From contig NZ_JAUFPU010000018.1 in assembly GCF_030409555.1 (NCBI RefSeq), positions 124,001 to 188,000 of the forward strand: a stretch of 64,000 nucleotides of DNA, written 5' to 3'. A model generated the notes under the pieces. That model did not search any database, was not told where the DNA came from, and worked only from the letters and a program-made list of their open reading frames with translations. This DNA is from Chitinimonas viridis (GTDB lineage Bacteria > Pseudomonadota > Gammaproteobacteria > Burkholderiales > Chitinimonadaceae). The position numbers and the translations under genes were made by a program. The first letter of the stretch is position 1; every line of letters begins with the position of its first letter. Shown here piece after piece: positions 37,575 through 45,392 of the stretch.

Positions 37575-38603
37575 TTATTGAATGGTGTTGTCAGCCTTGG
37601 CCAGAAATCCGTAGTAGCTCTCGCCGGGCAGCATCTGCCGGGCTTCCACCCGGCTGAAGCCAGCCTGGCTCAGCATGCCGACCAGTTCATCCCTGTGCGG
37701 CAGGGCGCCACTCACGTCCGACAGCGACCACCATAGGTTCAGCGCCGCAATGGCCGGGCTGCCACCGCGGCAACTGGTGGTCAGCAACAGCTGCCCACCG
37801 GGCGCCAGCAGTGCATGCAGGTGGCGCAGCAGGGCCATCCGCGAGGCCAGCGGGAAGTAATAGATGTTGTTATGCAGGGTAATCAGGTCGTAAGTGCCCG
37901 CCGCCGAATAGTCCATGACGTCGCAACAGCTCACCTCGACCTGGCCCTCCAAGCCCCACAGGCGCAGATTGTCCTTGGCCGACGCCACCACCTCCTGCTG
38001 GTAATCGATGGCATCTATCTGCAGGTTCGGGGACAGTTGCTTCAGATACTTGAGGTAGTAGCCCGAGCCGCAGCCCACCTCCAGCACCCGTTGCACCTTG
38101 CCATCGCGCAAGGCCCACTCGATGGCCTCTTCCACAAAGGGTTCGAGTATGCGCGAGGAGCGGGCGATCAATTCCCCGTCCTGGTCCGCCAGGCTGTACT
38201 TGTGGCCACTGCGCAGTCGGCTGGGCGCGTTCAGCAGGGCATCGTAGTGGTAGCGCACCACCTCCTCCAGCGTCGCGGCGGCAATCTCATTGCGCGGCTG
38301 CGCCAGCGATCGCGACAGCTTGCCCTTGAGCGTGTAGTGGCCATCCTTCAGCCGCAGTTCGCCAAACCGCACGCCGCAGCCCAACCAGGCCTCCAGGCCT
38401 GCCTGCTGGGTATGGTCGGTAGCCAGCTTCAACTGGATGTCGGCCAGCGTACGCGGCCTGGCGTGCAGGTAGTCGAGCAGGCCGCACGAGCTGGCAGCCG
38501 TGGCAAAACTGGTCTTGTAGAGCTGGTTGATATTGCCGCTCAGTCCCAGAAAGCCGAAGATGTTCTTATCGAACACCAGTTTTTTTAGTGTGTTCAGCCG
38601 CAT
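37575..38603 (-). CDS. pigF: SAM-dependent O-methyltransferase (PigF-like)
   Basis: 342 residues from the ATG at 38603, chosen because AGGAGG lies 6 nt upstream; the frame is open to 38663. An N-terminal helical/winged-helix part (SFATAASSCGLLDYLHARPRT) precedes the SAM site VLEVGCGSGYYLKYLK and ISC-type strands (YDLITLHNNIYYFPLASR). PigF methylates the 4-hydroxyl of hydroxybipyrrole carbaldehyde to give MBC. The 65 bp before it, after the barrel gene, hold nothing else. Confidence 0.88.
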   Translation of the reverse strand: MRLNTLKKLVFDKNIFGFLGLSGNINQLYKTSFATAASSCGLLDYLHARPRTLADIQLKLATDHTQQAGLEAWLGCGVRFGELRLKDGHYTLKGKLSRSLAQPRNEIAAATLEEVVRYHYDALLNAPSRLRSGHKYSLADQDGELIARSSRILEPFVEEAIEWALRDGKVQRVLEVGCGSGYYLKYLKQLSPNLQIDAIDYQQEVVASAKDNLRLWGLEGQVEVSCCDVMDYSAAGTYDLITLHNNIYYFPLASRMALLRHLHALLAPGGQLLLTTSCRGGSPAIAALNLWWSLSDVSGALPHRDELVGMLSQAGFSRVEARQMLPGESYYGFLAKADNTIQ

Positions 38604-38668
38604 GGCGCCTCCTGTTGTTGTCCATCCCCAGGGCCGGCTTGGCTGCCAGCCCAACGTTTCCATCGGTC

Positions 38669-39901
38669 CTACCAGTAATAAAACATGCCCAGTTGCCAGG
38701 CGTTGCCCAGACGCCGGTATTCGCTGTCGCGCTTGCCGCCCAGGGCCAGGCTGAATGCAGCGCGCAACTCCAGATCCTTCTGCAACGAGTATTTGAGCAG
38801 GCCAGACACCGCGCCACTGCCATCATTCAGATTGGCCTGCCACTGCCCTTCCAGGCTCAATAAGGTCGAAACCTGACGGCTTAAGGCCACGCCCAGCTTG
38901 TGGCGGCCCAGCCCCATGGCCGGCAGGTCGGTCTGGGCTGCGCGCTGCTCAAATGCCGCATAGTCGGCGGGCTCGGTCACGCCCAGCGATTGATAGAAGT
39001 ACTCCAGCGTCAGCAAGGTGTTCTCTGCCACCTTGCGATTGAGCCCCACCACCGCTCGCACCGCCGTGCGATCCCGCCAGAGCTGCGCACTACGCGCTTC
39101 CAGCCGGCTGGCTGCCAGCTCGCCATAGACATCGGCCCCAGCCAGCAGATTGTTATGCTGACGACTCAGTGCCACGCTGCGCTGGCCATCGCGATAGCTC
39201 AGCAGCAAAGTGGTCTTGCCACGCTCGTCTGCCCAGTCGGCCTGCTGCAGAAAATTGGCATGGCTACCCTCGCCCTGCACCTTGGCACTGGTCACCATGC
39301 TGGTCAGACTCAGATCCGCCGTGGCAGACCAGGCCAGCCGTACCCCATCCACACCGGGCTTGTACAAGCGCTCCAGGTCACCGGGGGCAAACGGTGCCAG
39401 CAGATCGGCCGGCGACCAGATACGCCCCTGGGTCAGGCTCACCGGCTGGCGCCCCAGCGTCAGCCGCCCGCCTTCCCAGTCGTGCTGGTAGTAAAGCCAG
39501 TCCAGCGAGGCGCGCCATTGGTGCTGGTGGCCATGCTCCAGCCGCTTGTGCAGAGTCAGCGAGCGGTCCACCGGCCCAGGCTGGTCACGCATGGCCTGGT
39601 ACAGGCGCCGGTCCGACGCGGCCAGCAGGTCCAGCTGGCCATGGGCAATCAGCTTGCCGGACGGCCCCAGGGGCTGCTCATACTCCAGCCGGGCAAAGCC
39701 GCTGCTGAGGTAGGCACGCTCACGTTCCGGCTCGTCTACCAGCGTGCTACCCAGCTTCAAGACGCCGCCCAGGCGGGCTTCGCGGCCACCCAGCTCATCG
39801 GCAAACAGGGCATCGTCCGCCTGTGCGGCGACCTGGCCCGCCAGCAGCAAGACTAGGCCCGCCCCCAGGCCATGCCGCCTAAGCACCACCTCAAACGGCA
39901 T
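38669..39901 (-). CDS. Outer-membrane beta-barrel protein of the cluster exporter
   Basis: 410 residues from the ATG at 39901, which overlaps the ATPase gene by 11 bp. A signal peptide (LGAGLVLLLAGQVAAQA) precedes alternating amphipathic strands (FARLEYEQPL, WRASLDWLYYQHDW, GKTTLLLSYRDGQ, LTLEYFYQSLGV). The protein ends in WQLGMFYYW, a typical BAM recognition end with terminal aromatic residue. No named porin family is clear. Placement beside the ABC genes suggests it is the outer-membrane end of an export or lipid/product transfer route. Confidence 0.82.
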   Translation of the reverse strand: MPFEVVLRRHGLGAGLVLLLAGQVAAQADDALFADELGGREARLGGVLKLGSTLVDEPERERAYLSSGFARLEYEQPLGPSGKLIAHGQLDLLAASDRRLYQAMRDQPGPVDRSLTLHKRLEHGHQHQWRASLDWLYYQHDWEGGRLTLGRQPVSLTQGRIWSPADLLAPFAPGDLERLYKPGVDGVRLAWSATADLSLTSMVTSAKVQGEGSHANFLQQADWADERGKTTLLLSYRDGQRSVALSRQHNNLLAGADVYGELAASRLEARSAQLWRDRTAVRAVVGLNRKVAENTLLTLEYFYQSLGVTEPADYAAFEQRAAQTDLPAMGLGRHKLGVALSRQVSTLLSLEGQWQANLNDGSGAVSGLLKYSLQKDLELRAAFSLALGGKRDSEYRRLGNAWQLGMFYYW

Positions 39902-40607
39902 GGCTGAATTCGACGGCCTGCGACACCGGGCTGACGATGCTGCCATCGCACAGTGAAATCACCCGCTTGGCCCGCGAGATCACCCGTGGATCATGCGAAC
40001 TGAAGATAAAGGTGATGCCATGCTCGCGATTCAACTGCGACATCAGGTCCATCAGACTCTCGGCCGTACGTGAATCCAGGTTGGCCGTCGGCTCGTCGGC
40101 GATCACCAGCATGGGCTCGCCCGCCACTGCGCGGGCCACGGCTACGCGTTGCTGCTGGCCACCGCTCAACTGGTCGGGATAGCGATCCATCAGCTCCCCC
40201 AGCCCCAGCGCCGTCAGGGTCTTGCGGGCTGCAGCGCGGCGCTTGTCGGCTGCCATGCCGCGAAACTCCATCACCATCTCGGTGTTCTCCAGCGCAGTCA
40301 GCACCGGCATCAGGTTGTAGGCCTGGAACACAAAGCCGATCTGGTCGCGGCGCAGCTGTGCCAGCTCGGTGCTGGAGCATTGCGACAGATCGCGGCCGTT
40401 GAAGAACAGCTTGCCGGAGCTGGGCTGATCCAGCAGGCCGATCAGGTTCAGCAAGGTGGTCTTGCCGGAACCCGACGGCCCGGCAATCACCACGAACTCA
40501 CTGGACTCCACCGTCAGGTCTATCTGCTTCAGCGCTTGAAAACGCTGTTTCTTCTGCTCGAATACCTTGCCTACCTGTTCGAGCCTGATCACGCTTGTGT
40601 TCGCCAT
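39891..40607 (-). CDS. LolD/MacB-type ABC transporter ATPase
   Basis: 238 residues from the ATG at 40607 (AAAGG upstream); a further in-frame ATG at 40685 overlaps the preceding permease by 8 bp and would add 26 residues of low complexity. Walker A GPSGSGKTTLLNL, Q-loop FQAYNLMPVLTALEN (LolD/MacB type), signature LSGGQQQRVAVARA, Walker B LVIADEPTANLD, and H-loop SSHDPRV. It energises the two permeases encoded just upstream in the transcript. Confidence 0.92.
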   Translation of the reverse strand: MANTSVIRLEQVGKVFEQKKQRFQALKQIDLTVESSEFVVIAGPSGSGKTTLLNLIGLLDQPSSGKLFFNGRDLSQCSSTELAQLRRDQIGFVFQAYNLMPVLTALENTEMVMEFRGMAADKRRAAARKTLTALGLGELMDRYPDQLSGGQQQRVAVARAVAGEPMLVIADEPTANLDSRTAESLMDLMSQLNREHGITFIFSSHDPRVISRAKRVISLCDGSIVSPVSQAVEFSHAV

Positions 40608-40677
40608 AGTGGTCGCCTTTTTCGTTGAGGATGCATTGCCTGGCGCATCCAGCACTGCTGTCTTGCCTGCTTCTGGC

Positions 40678-41946
40678 CTAGCCATGTCGTGTCGCCTCCA
40701 CCGGCGCCAGCCGGCTGGCCCGTATGGCCGGATAGATGGTGACCAGCAAGGTCAGCAACAGCACGAACAACAGGCTGAAGGCCAGCTTGCCGGGGTAAAT
40801 GAAGGAGAAGAAACGATCGGGCAGCAGCACACCCCCAGCCTCCAGCGTGGTACCGAACACCTCGCGGAAGTTCAGCCCCTCGGTGGCAAAGTGATAGTGG
40901 CCGGCATACCCCAGGGCACCGCCCAGGGCGATGCAGAACAGCGCCAGGAACAGGGCCTCCCAGAACACCACCCGCACCACCAGGGCGGGGCTGGCCCCCA
41001 GCGCCAGCATGACCCCGAACTCGCGGGTACGCTTCATCACCGAGATCAGGATGGTATTGAGGATGGCAGCGGCCACCACCACGAAGACGATAACCATCAG
41101 CAGGTACATGCCCGCTGCATCCAGCATCACCGCCGAGTGCAGCTCCGGTGCTACCTGATCCCAGCGCAGTACCTCGTACTTGCCAGCCGGCAACTGGCTG
41201 GACAACCTGGCCGCCACCGGCCCCACCTTCTCCACGTCATCGAGATACAGTGCCAGCACGCTCACCTCCTGCCCAAGCCTGGCCAGCCGCTGTGCATCGG
41301 CAATGTCCAACTCGGCCCAGAAGGCATCCAGCTCCTGCATGCCGGTCTTGAAGATGCCAGTGACCAGGAAGGCCTCGCGCGACAGATCGGAGCTACCCTT
41401 GGGCTTGACGCTGACAGTGACCCGGTCGCCCAGCCCCACTTCCAGATTGCGCGCCAACTGCTCACCTATCACGATGCCGGGCAAGCCATTGCCTGAGCGC
41501 TCGCGTGGCAGCTCGGCCAGAGTCTGGCCCGCCGTCATCGACTTGCGGTCGGCGATGCGCGACACCTGCACTTCCAGGCCCGGGTCCACCCCTGCCAGCG
41601 TGATGGGCACGCCGTTGGCACCTGCCTGTATCAGGCCATTCAGGTGCAGCCGCCGCACCATATGGGTCAGCTCGGGCACACTTTGCTGCAGCTGCTGCCC
41701 CGTAGCTGCGGCATCTACCAGCAGGTGCTCCAGCGAGGGATCATCGTTATAGCCCTGCTGGTACACCAGCACATGACCCAGGCCCATCTTGATGCCGATA
41801 TCGACCATGGCCCGATGACCGCCGTCCGACAATCCCTGGAACAGGATCATCAGGCTGACGGTGGCCACGATCATGATGGACGTCAGCAGGCTGCGCTGAC
41901 GGTTGCGCAACAGATTGCGCATGGCAAGTTTACGTTCCAGTTTCAT
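40678..41946 (-). CDS. FtsX-like ABC permease 2 (LolC/E type)
   Basis: 422 residues from the ATG at 41946, in ATGA overlap with permease 1. MKLERKLAMRNLLRNRQRSL leads into the first span (LTSIMIVATVSLMILF). A large periplasmic MacB-type domain follows, with three spans at the C-terminus (LLMVIVFVVVAAAILNTILISVMKRTREFGVMLALGAS, typical FtsX coupling region). It probably forms a heterodimer with permease 1. Confidence 0.9.
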   Translation of the reverse strand: MKLERKLAMRNLLRNRQRSLLTSIMIVATVSLMILFQGLSDGGHRAMVDIGIKMGLGHVLVYQQGYNDDPSLEHLLVDAAATGQQLQQSVPELTHMVRRLHLNGLIQAGANGVPITLAGVDPGLEVQVSRIADRKSMTAGQTLAELPRERSGNGLPGIVIGEQLARNLEVGLGDRVTVSVKPKGSSDLSREAFLVTGIFKTGMQELDAFWAELDIADAQRLARLGQEVSVLALYLDDVEKVGPVAARLSSQLPAGKYEVLRWDQVAPELHSAVMLDAAGMYLLMVIVFVVVAAAILNTILISVMKRTREFGVMLALGASPALVVRVVFWEALFLALFCIALGGALGYAGHYHFATEGLNFREVFGTTLEAGGVLLPDRFFSFIYPGKLAFSLLFVLLLTLLVTIYPAIRASRLAPVEATRHG

Positions 41947-43367
41947 GCAGACCTCATGCCCAGAGCTGGGGAGATACGCGCCGCCCGGATGGCCGGGTGC
42001 AGCGCTGCCAGGATGGCGATCAGCCACATGGCTACCAAGGGAATCACAACGCCGCTGGCCGTCAGTTCAGCCCGCAGTACCGGCGCCACTTCCACCCCGG
42101 ACAGCGAGAACTCGCCAAAGCTGCGGATATCCCAGCCCACCTGCTGCAGATACAGAATCAGCCCCAACCCCAGCACCAGGCCCGCCGCCGTGGCCAGCAG
42201 GGTCAGCAACAGGGTTTCCAGCAGTACCAGCCAGGTCACGCCCGGTGCCGACAAGCCTAGTGCCTTCATCATGCTCAACTCCTTCTGCCGCTCCAGCACG
42301 CTCATCAACATGGTGTTGAGCACGCCACTGCCGGCAATCAGAAACACGATGAAAACCAGGCTGCCCATCAGCATGCGGTTGGAGGTGATCAAGGCCAGGA
42401 TGTCCGGCCGCAACGCCGCCCAATCCTGCACCGACAAGTCCTGGCCACCGCTCAATACCTGCTGCAGGCCGGCCGCGAGCGCCTGTGCCTGCTGTGGCTG
42501 CTGCACTCGTATGGCCAGTTCATGCACCTGCTCCTGCAGGCCCAGCATCTGCTGCAAGTCCGCCAGATGCAGCAAGGCGCGGGTACGGTCCAGCAGGTCG
42601 GTACCGGTACGGCTTATCCCCACCACCTGGACCTGCAGCGATAGCTGGGCGCCTTGCGCGTTCTCGTACAGCACCGTCACCAGATCACCAGGCCGTACGC
42701 CCAGATTGCGGGCCAGCTTGTTGCCCAAAACCACGGCGGGAGGCTTGCTGGGGGTAGGGGCTATCTGCTCGACAATGGCTTGGGTCTGCGCCGCCAGCCC
42801 GGCCGGTGCCGCAGCAGTGGGTGCCGCATCTAGTTGCTCGATCTGGTCGAAAGCGCTGGCAATGGCCTGCTCGGTCAGCGCCCTGTCCTGGGCCGCCTGC
42901 GCCTCGGTCAGCTGCTTGCCAGCCGGCCAGGGCGTTGGGGCGGCTGGTAGAAATCCACCCGCCACGATCTGCCGTGGCATGCGGGTCACCGCCCCCTCAT
43001 GCACCGGGTCCACGCCCAACAACTGCACGCCGATGGCACGCTGGCGATAGCTGAGATAGGCCCAGCCATACAGGCGGCCACTGACTGCCGCAATACCCGG
43101 CTGCGCTGCCACCTTCTCGCTCAGTGCTGGCGCCTGCTGCACGGTCTTGAGCAATTGCCGGCGCGACAGGTAGTCGGGATGGTGCACCTGGATATGGCCC
43201 AATTGCCCATCAGTAGTGCCGTTGATCAATTCCGCGCTGAGCCCCTCCATGATGCCCAGCACGGCTATGCACATGCCTACCCCCAGGGCGATACCTGCGC
43301 CGGTGATCAAGGAGCGGCGGCGGTTACGGCCCAAGTTGCGAAAAGCAATCCTTGCAATGGCGTTCAT
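41943..43367 (-). CDS. FtsX-like ABC permease 1 (LolC/E type)
   Basis: 474 residues with the same topology: RIAFRNLGRNRRRSLITGAGIALGVGMCIAVL, a ~300-residue periplasmic domain, and the C-terminal FIVFLIAGSGVLNTMLMSVLERQKELSMMKALGLS spans. It has a longer periplasmic insert than permease 2, Ala/Gln-rich (QLDAAPTAAAPAGLAAQTQ). It lies 10 bp after the LolA-like gene. Confidence 0.9.
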   Translation of the reverse strand: MNAIARIAFRNLGRNRRRSLITGAGIALGVGMCIAVLGIMEGLSAELINGTTDGQLGHIQVHHPDYLSRRQLLKTVQQAPALSEKVAAQPGIAAVSGRLYGWAYLSYRQRAIGVQLLGVDPVHEGAVTRMPRQIVAGGFLPAAPTPWPAGKQLTEAQAAQDRALTEQAIASAFDQIEQLDAAPTAAAPAGLAAQTQAIVEQIAPTPSKPPAVVLGNKLARNLGVRPGDLVTVLYENAQGAQLSLQVQVVGISRTGTDLLDRTRALLHLADLQQMLGLQEQVHELAIRVQQPQQAQALAAGLQQVLSGGQDLSVQDWAALRPDILALITSNRMLMGSLVFIVFLIAGSGVLNTMLMSVLERQKELSMMKALGLSAPGVTWLVLLETLLLTLLATAAGLVLGLGLILYLQQVGWDIRSFGEFSLSGVEVAPVLRAELTASGVVIPLVAMWLIAILAALHPAIRAARISPALGMRSA

Positions 43368-43377
43368 GCACCGTCTC

Positions 43378-44172
43378 CTATTGCAAGGCGCGTTCGCCGA
43401 AGTTCTCGGCGGACACCTTCACGTTGAACTTCAGCTTGCGATACTCGATCTCGGTGAACTCACCCCGCTTGGCCGGCAGCAGCATGGTCATGCGGGTAGG
43501 CACGGTCTTGCCGTCCATGGCCTTAAGCGCCGAATAGCTGAGCGTGCGCGCAGCCTGCGCGTCGTCAGCACGCTGGAAGTAATCAAGCTGCTTGGGATAT
43601 GCGCGTTGCTGACCATCCAGGTACAGCTGGTACACCACCTTGCCCCAGGCCACGGGTGCAGTCGGCTTGGGGCTGAGCTTGATGGTGTAGTGGCGGACCG
43701 CCCCTATGCCCTCCTCCTGCCCGGTCTGTTGCTGCAGCAACTGGTAGTCGTAGTGGCGTGACAGATCCGTCTCCCGCATCAGGTCGTCATTGCTGAAGTG
43801 GCTGCCCATCCAGTTGTCACCCAGCATGGAGCTGCCCATGACCGTGACCCGGCTGTTGCGTGGGTCGTAGAAACTGATCTTGTCGTCCACCTTCACCGTG
43901 GCATTGCCGCGCCACAGTGCCGGTCCCAGCATCTTGATCAGAACCTTGCTCGACTCTGCCCTGTCGTCCGTCAGCACCATCAGGTCATACTCGCGCTGAT
44001 AGGCTTCCTTCTTGATCTTCATGCTCATGATGGCGGCCGAAGTATCACCGCGCAGTATGGTCTCCGCCTGCTTGATCCATTGCTGCAGGGGCAGGCTGTC
44101 CGCGGCACTGGCATGGGCCGCGAGGCTCAGCAGCAATGTCAGGGGAACGGTAAGGGTGCGATATGTAGCCAT
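43378..44172 (-). CDS. Outer-membrane lipoprotein-sorting (LolA-like) periplasmic protein
   Basis: 264 residues from the ATG at 44172 with signal peptide LTVPLTLLLSLAAHASAA. The mature part has SMKIKKEAYQREYDLMVLTDDRAESSKVLIKMLGPALWRG, DDKISFYDPRN, GSHFSNDDLM, and VVYQLYLDGQQRAYPKQLDYFQ, the pattern of LolA-like lipoprotein-sorting proteins. With the LolCDE-like ABC genes and the barrel it makes a complete putative trans-envelope route. Probable job: product export or self-protection. Confidence 0.85.
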   Translation of the reverse strand: MATYRTLTVPLTLLLSLAAHASAADSLPLQQWIKQAETILRGDTSAAIMSMKIKKEAYQREYDLMVLTDDRAESSKVLIKMLGPALWRGNATVKVDDKISFYDPRNSRVTVMGSSMLGDNWMGSHFSNDDLMRETDLSRHYDYQLLQQQTGQEEGIGAVRHYTIKLSPKPTAPVAWGKVVYQLYLDGQQRAYPKQLDYFQRADDAQAARTLSYSALKAMDGKTVPTRMTMLLPAKRGEFTEIEYRKLKFNVKVSAENFGERALQ

Positions 44173-44237
44173 GCTGTCTTTCCAACGGAATGGTGATGGG
44201 TGCACGGTGCGGCTGCGCCGCAGGTGGCAAACTGGGC

Positions 44238-45392
44238 TCAACATGCCAGCGGACTCACCGCGCGGCGGTAGCGGAACTCGGTGGTGGGCGGCTGTATCGG
44301 CTCACCCAGGCGAGCGAAGAACCAGATCTCATCGGGCTCGGCCAGCAGGCATTCCAGCCGCTCGCGTATCTCGCTGTGCTGTAGCACCACGCTGACCGGA
44401 TGCAGTGCCATGCCCCTATCGGTGGCAGCCAGCCATAAATCCAGCATGGCCTCGCCGGCCAGTAGCTGTTGCTCAGCCGCCCTGGCCGGGCTGCCGGCAT
44501 AGCTCAGGTAGCACAGCGCGGCGCTGTTGCGTACCAACCCGCCCAACTGGCTGGCGATATTGCGGGTCAGGCCAAACCTCGCCGTCAGGGGTAGCAGGGC
44601 AGGTGCCAGCGCAGCGCGATAAGCCCAGCGCTTCCATGCCGGCAAGGGGCCGGTCAGCTGCTGAATATTGAATCCCTCGCCCTCTATCGCCCCGCTGCGG
44701 GCCGAGAAGTCGATATAACGGTAGGTCTCCCGCCAGGCGCGGCTGTCGCTGAAATCGCGCTCGGCATACTGACCCACGAACCGCGCCAGCCGCTCGATAT
44801 CGATGCTGTTGTCGCAGTGTGTCCAGCGTAACGGGCCGTCGTCCTGAAGGCGGTAAGGCAGCACGGTCGGCAGCGACGGTGTCGGTCCGCCCCGAACTGG
44901 CCGCTTGTAAGGCGTCCGCAGGGTGCGCCGGCTTTCCACCAGTTGCTGCAGCCGTGCCAGCGCTTCCGCTTGCGGCGCTTGCTCCACCGCCCCCAGCAGC
45001 AACACCAACAGGGGCTCGCAATGATGCAGTTGCAGGGCGCCCAGCTCGGTCAACGCCGCACTATGCTCAGGCACCAGGCGAGCCTCCACCATCACGCCCT
45101 GCAAGCGCAGGAAGTTATAGAAAAGCGTGGCAAAGGCCCCTGCACTCATGCGCATTTCACGCCGCAGAGAGGGCAAGGCCGTCAGGCAGCGTTCGCGATC
45201 CAGCCCCAGCACCAACACCTGTCGCAGGTCGCGATGGGCTCCGGCAACCAGATCCAGGTGGGTGAAATAGAAGTCCGGTTCGAAGCTGCACACCTGCCAG
45301 GGCTGGCAGTTGTGCGACGACGGCGCCAGCCTGGCCAGATCGGCAGCGCGCTTGATCTTTTCAGCAAGTAGCATGGTGTCGTGCAGGTTCAA
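44238..45392 (-). CDS. pigM: Nitroreductase-like oxidoreductase (PigM-like)
   Basis: 384 residues from a TTG that overlaps the previous stop (TTGA), or 378 from the ATG at 45374; neither has an ideal RBS. LARLAPSSHNCQPWQVCSF is the flavin-site motif of nitroreductase-fold proteins; LDRERCLTALPSLRREM and SYAGSPARAAEQQLLAGEAMLDLWLAATDRGMALHPVSVVL complete the fold. PigM oxidises hydroxymethyl-bipyrrole to the aldehyde (HBC) in MBC synthesis. Position and length fit. Confidence 0.87.
   Translation of the reverse strand: MNLHDTMLLAEKIKRAADLARLAPSSHNCQPWQVCSFEPDFYFTHLDLVAGAHRDLRQVLVLGLDRERCLTALPSLRREMRMSAGAFATLFYNFLRLQGVMVEARLVPEHSAALTELGALQLHHCEPLLVLLLGAVEQAPQAEALARLQQLVESRRTLRTPYKRPVRGGPTPSLPTVLPYRLQDDGPLRWTHCDNSIDIERLARFVGQYAERDFSDSRAWRETYRYIDFSARSGAIEGEGFNIQQLTGPLPAWKRWAYRAALAPALLPLTARFGLTRNIASQLGGLVRNSAALCYLSYAGSPARAAEQQLLAGEAMLDLWLAATDRGMALHPVSVVLQHSEIRERLECLLAEPDEIWFFARLGEPIQPPTTEFRYRRAVSPLAC

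Noticed and set aside
35887-37581. 564-codon plus-strand frame opposite the pigC-like gene
   Set aside because: It is a shadow of the pigC-like gene, with His/Gln/Leu-rich translation and no RBS.
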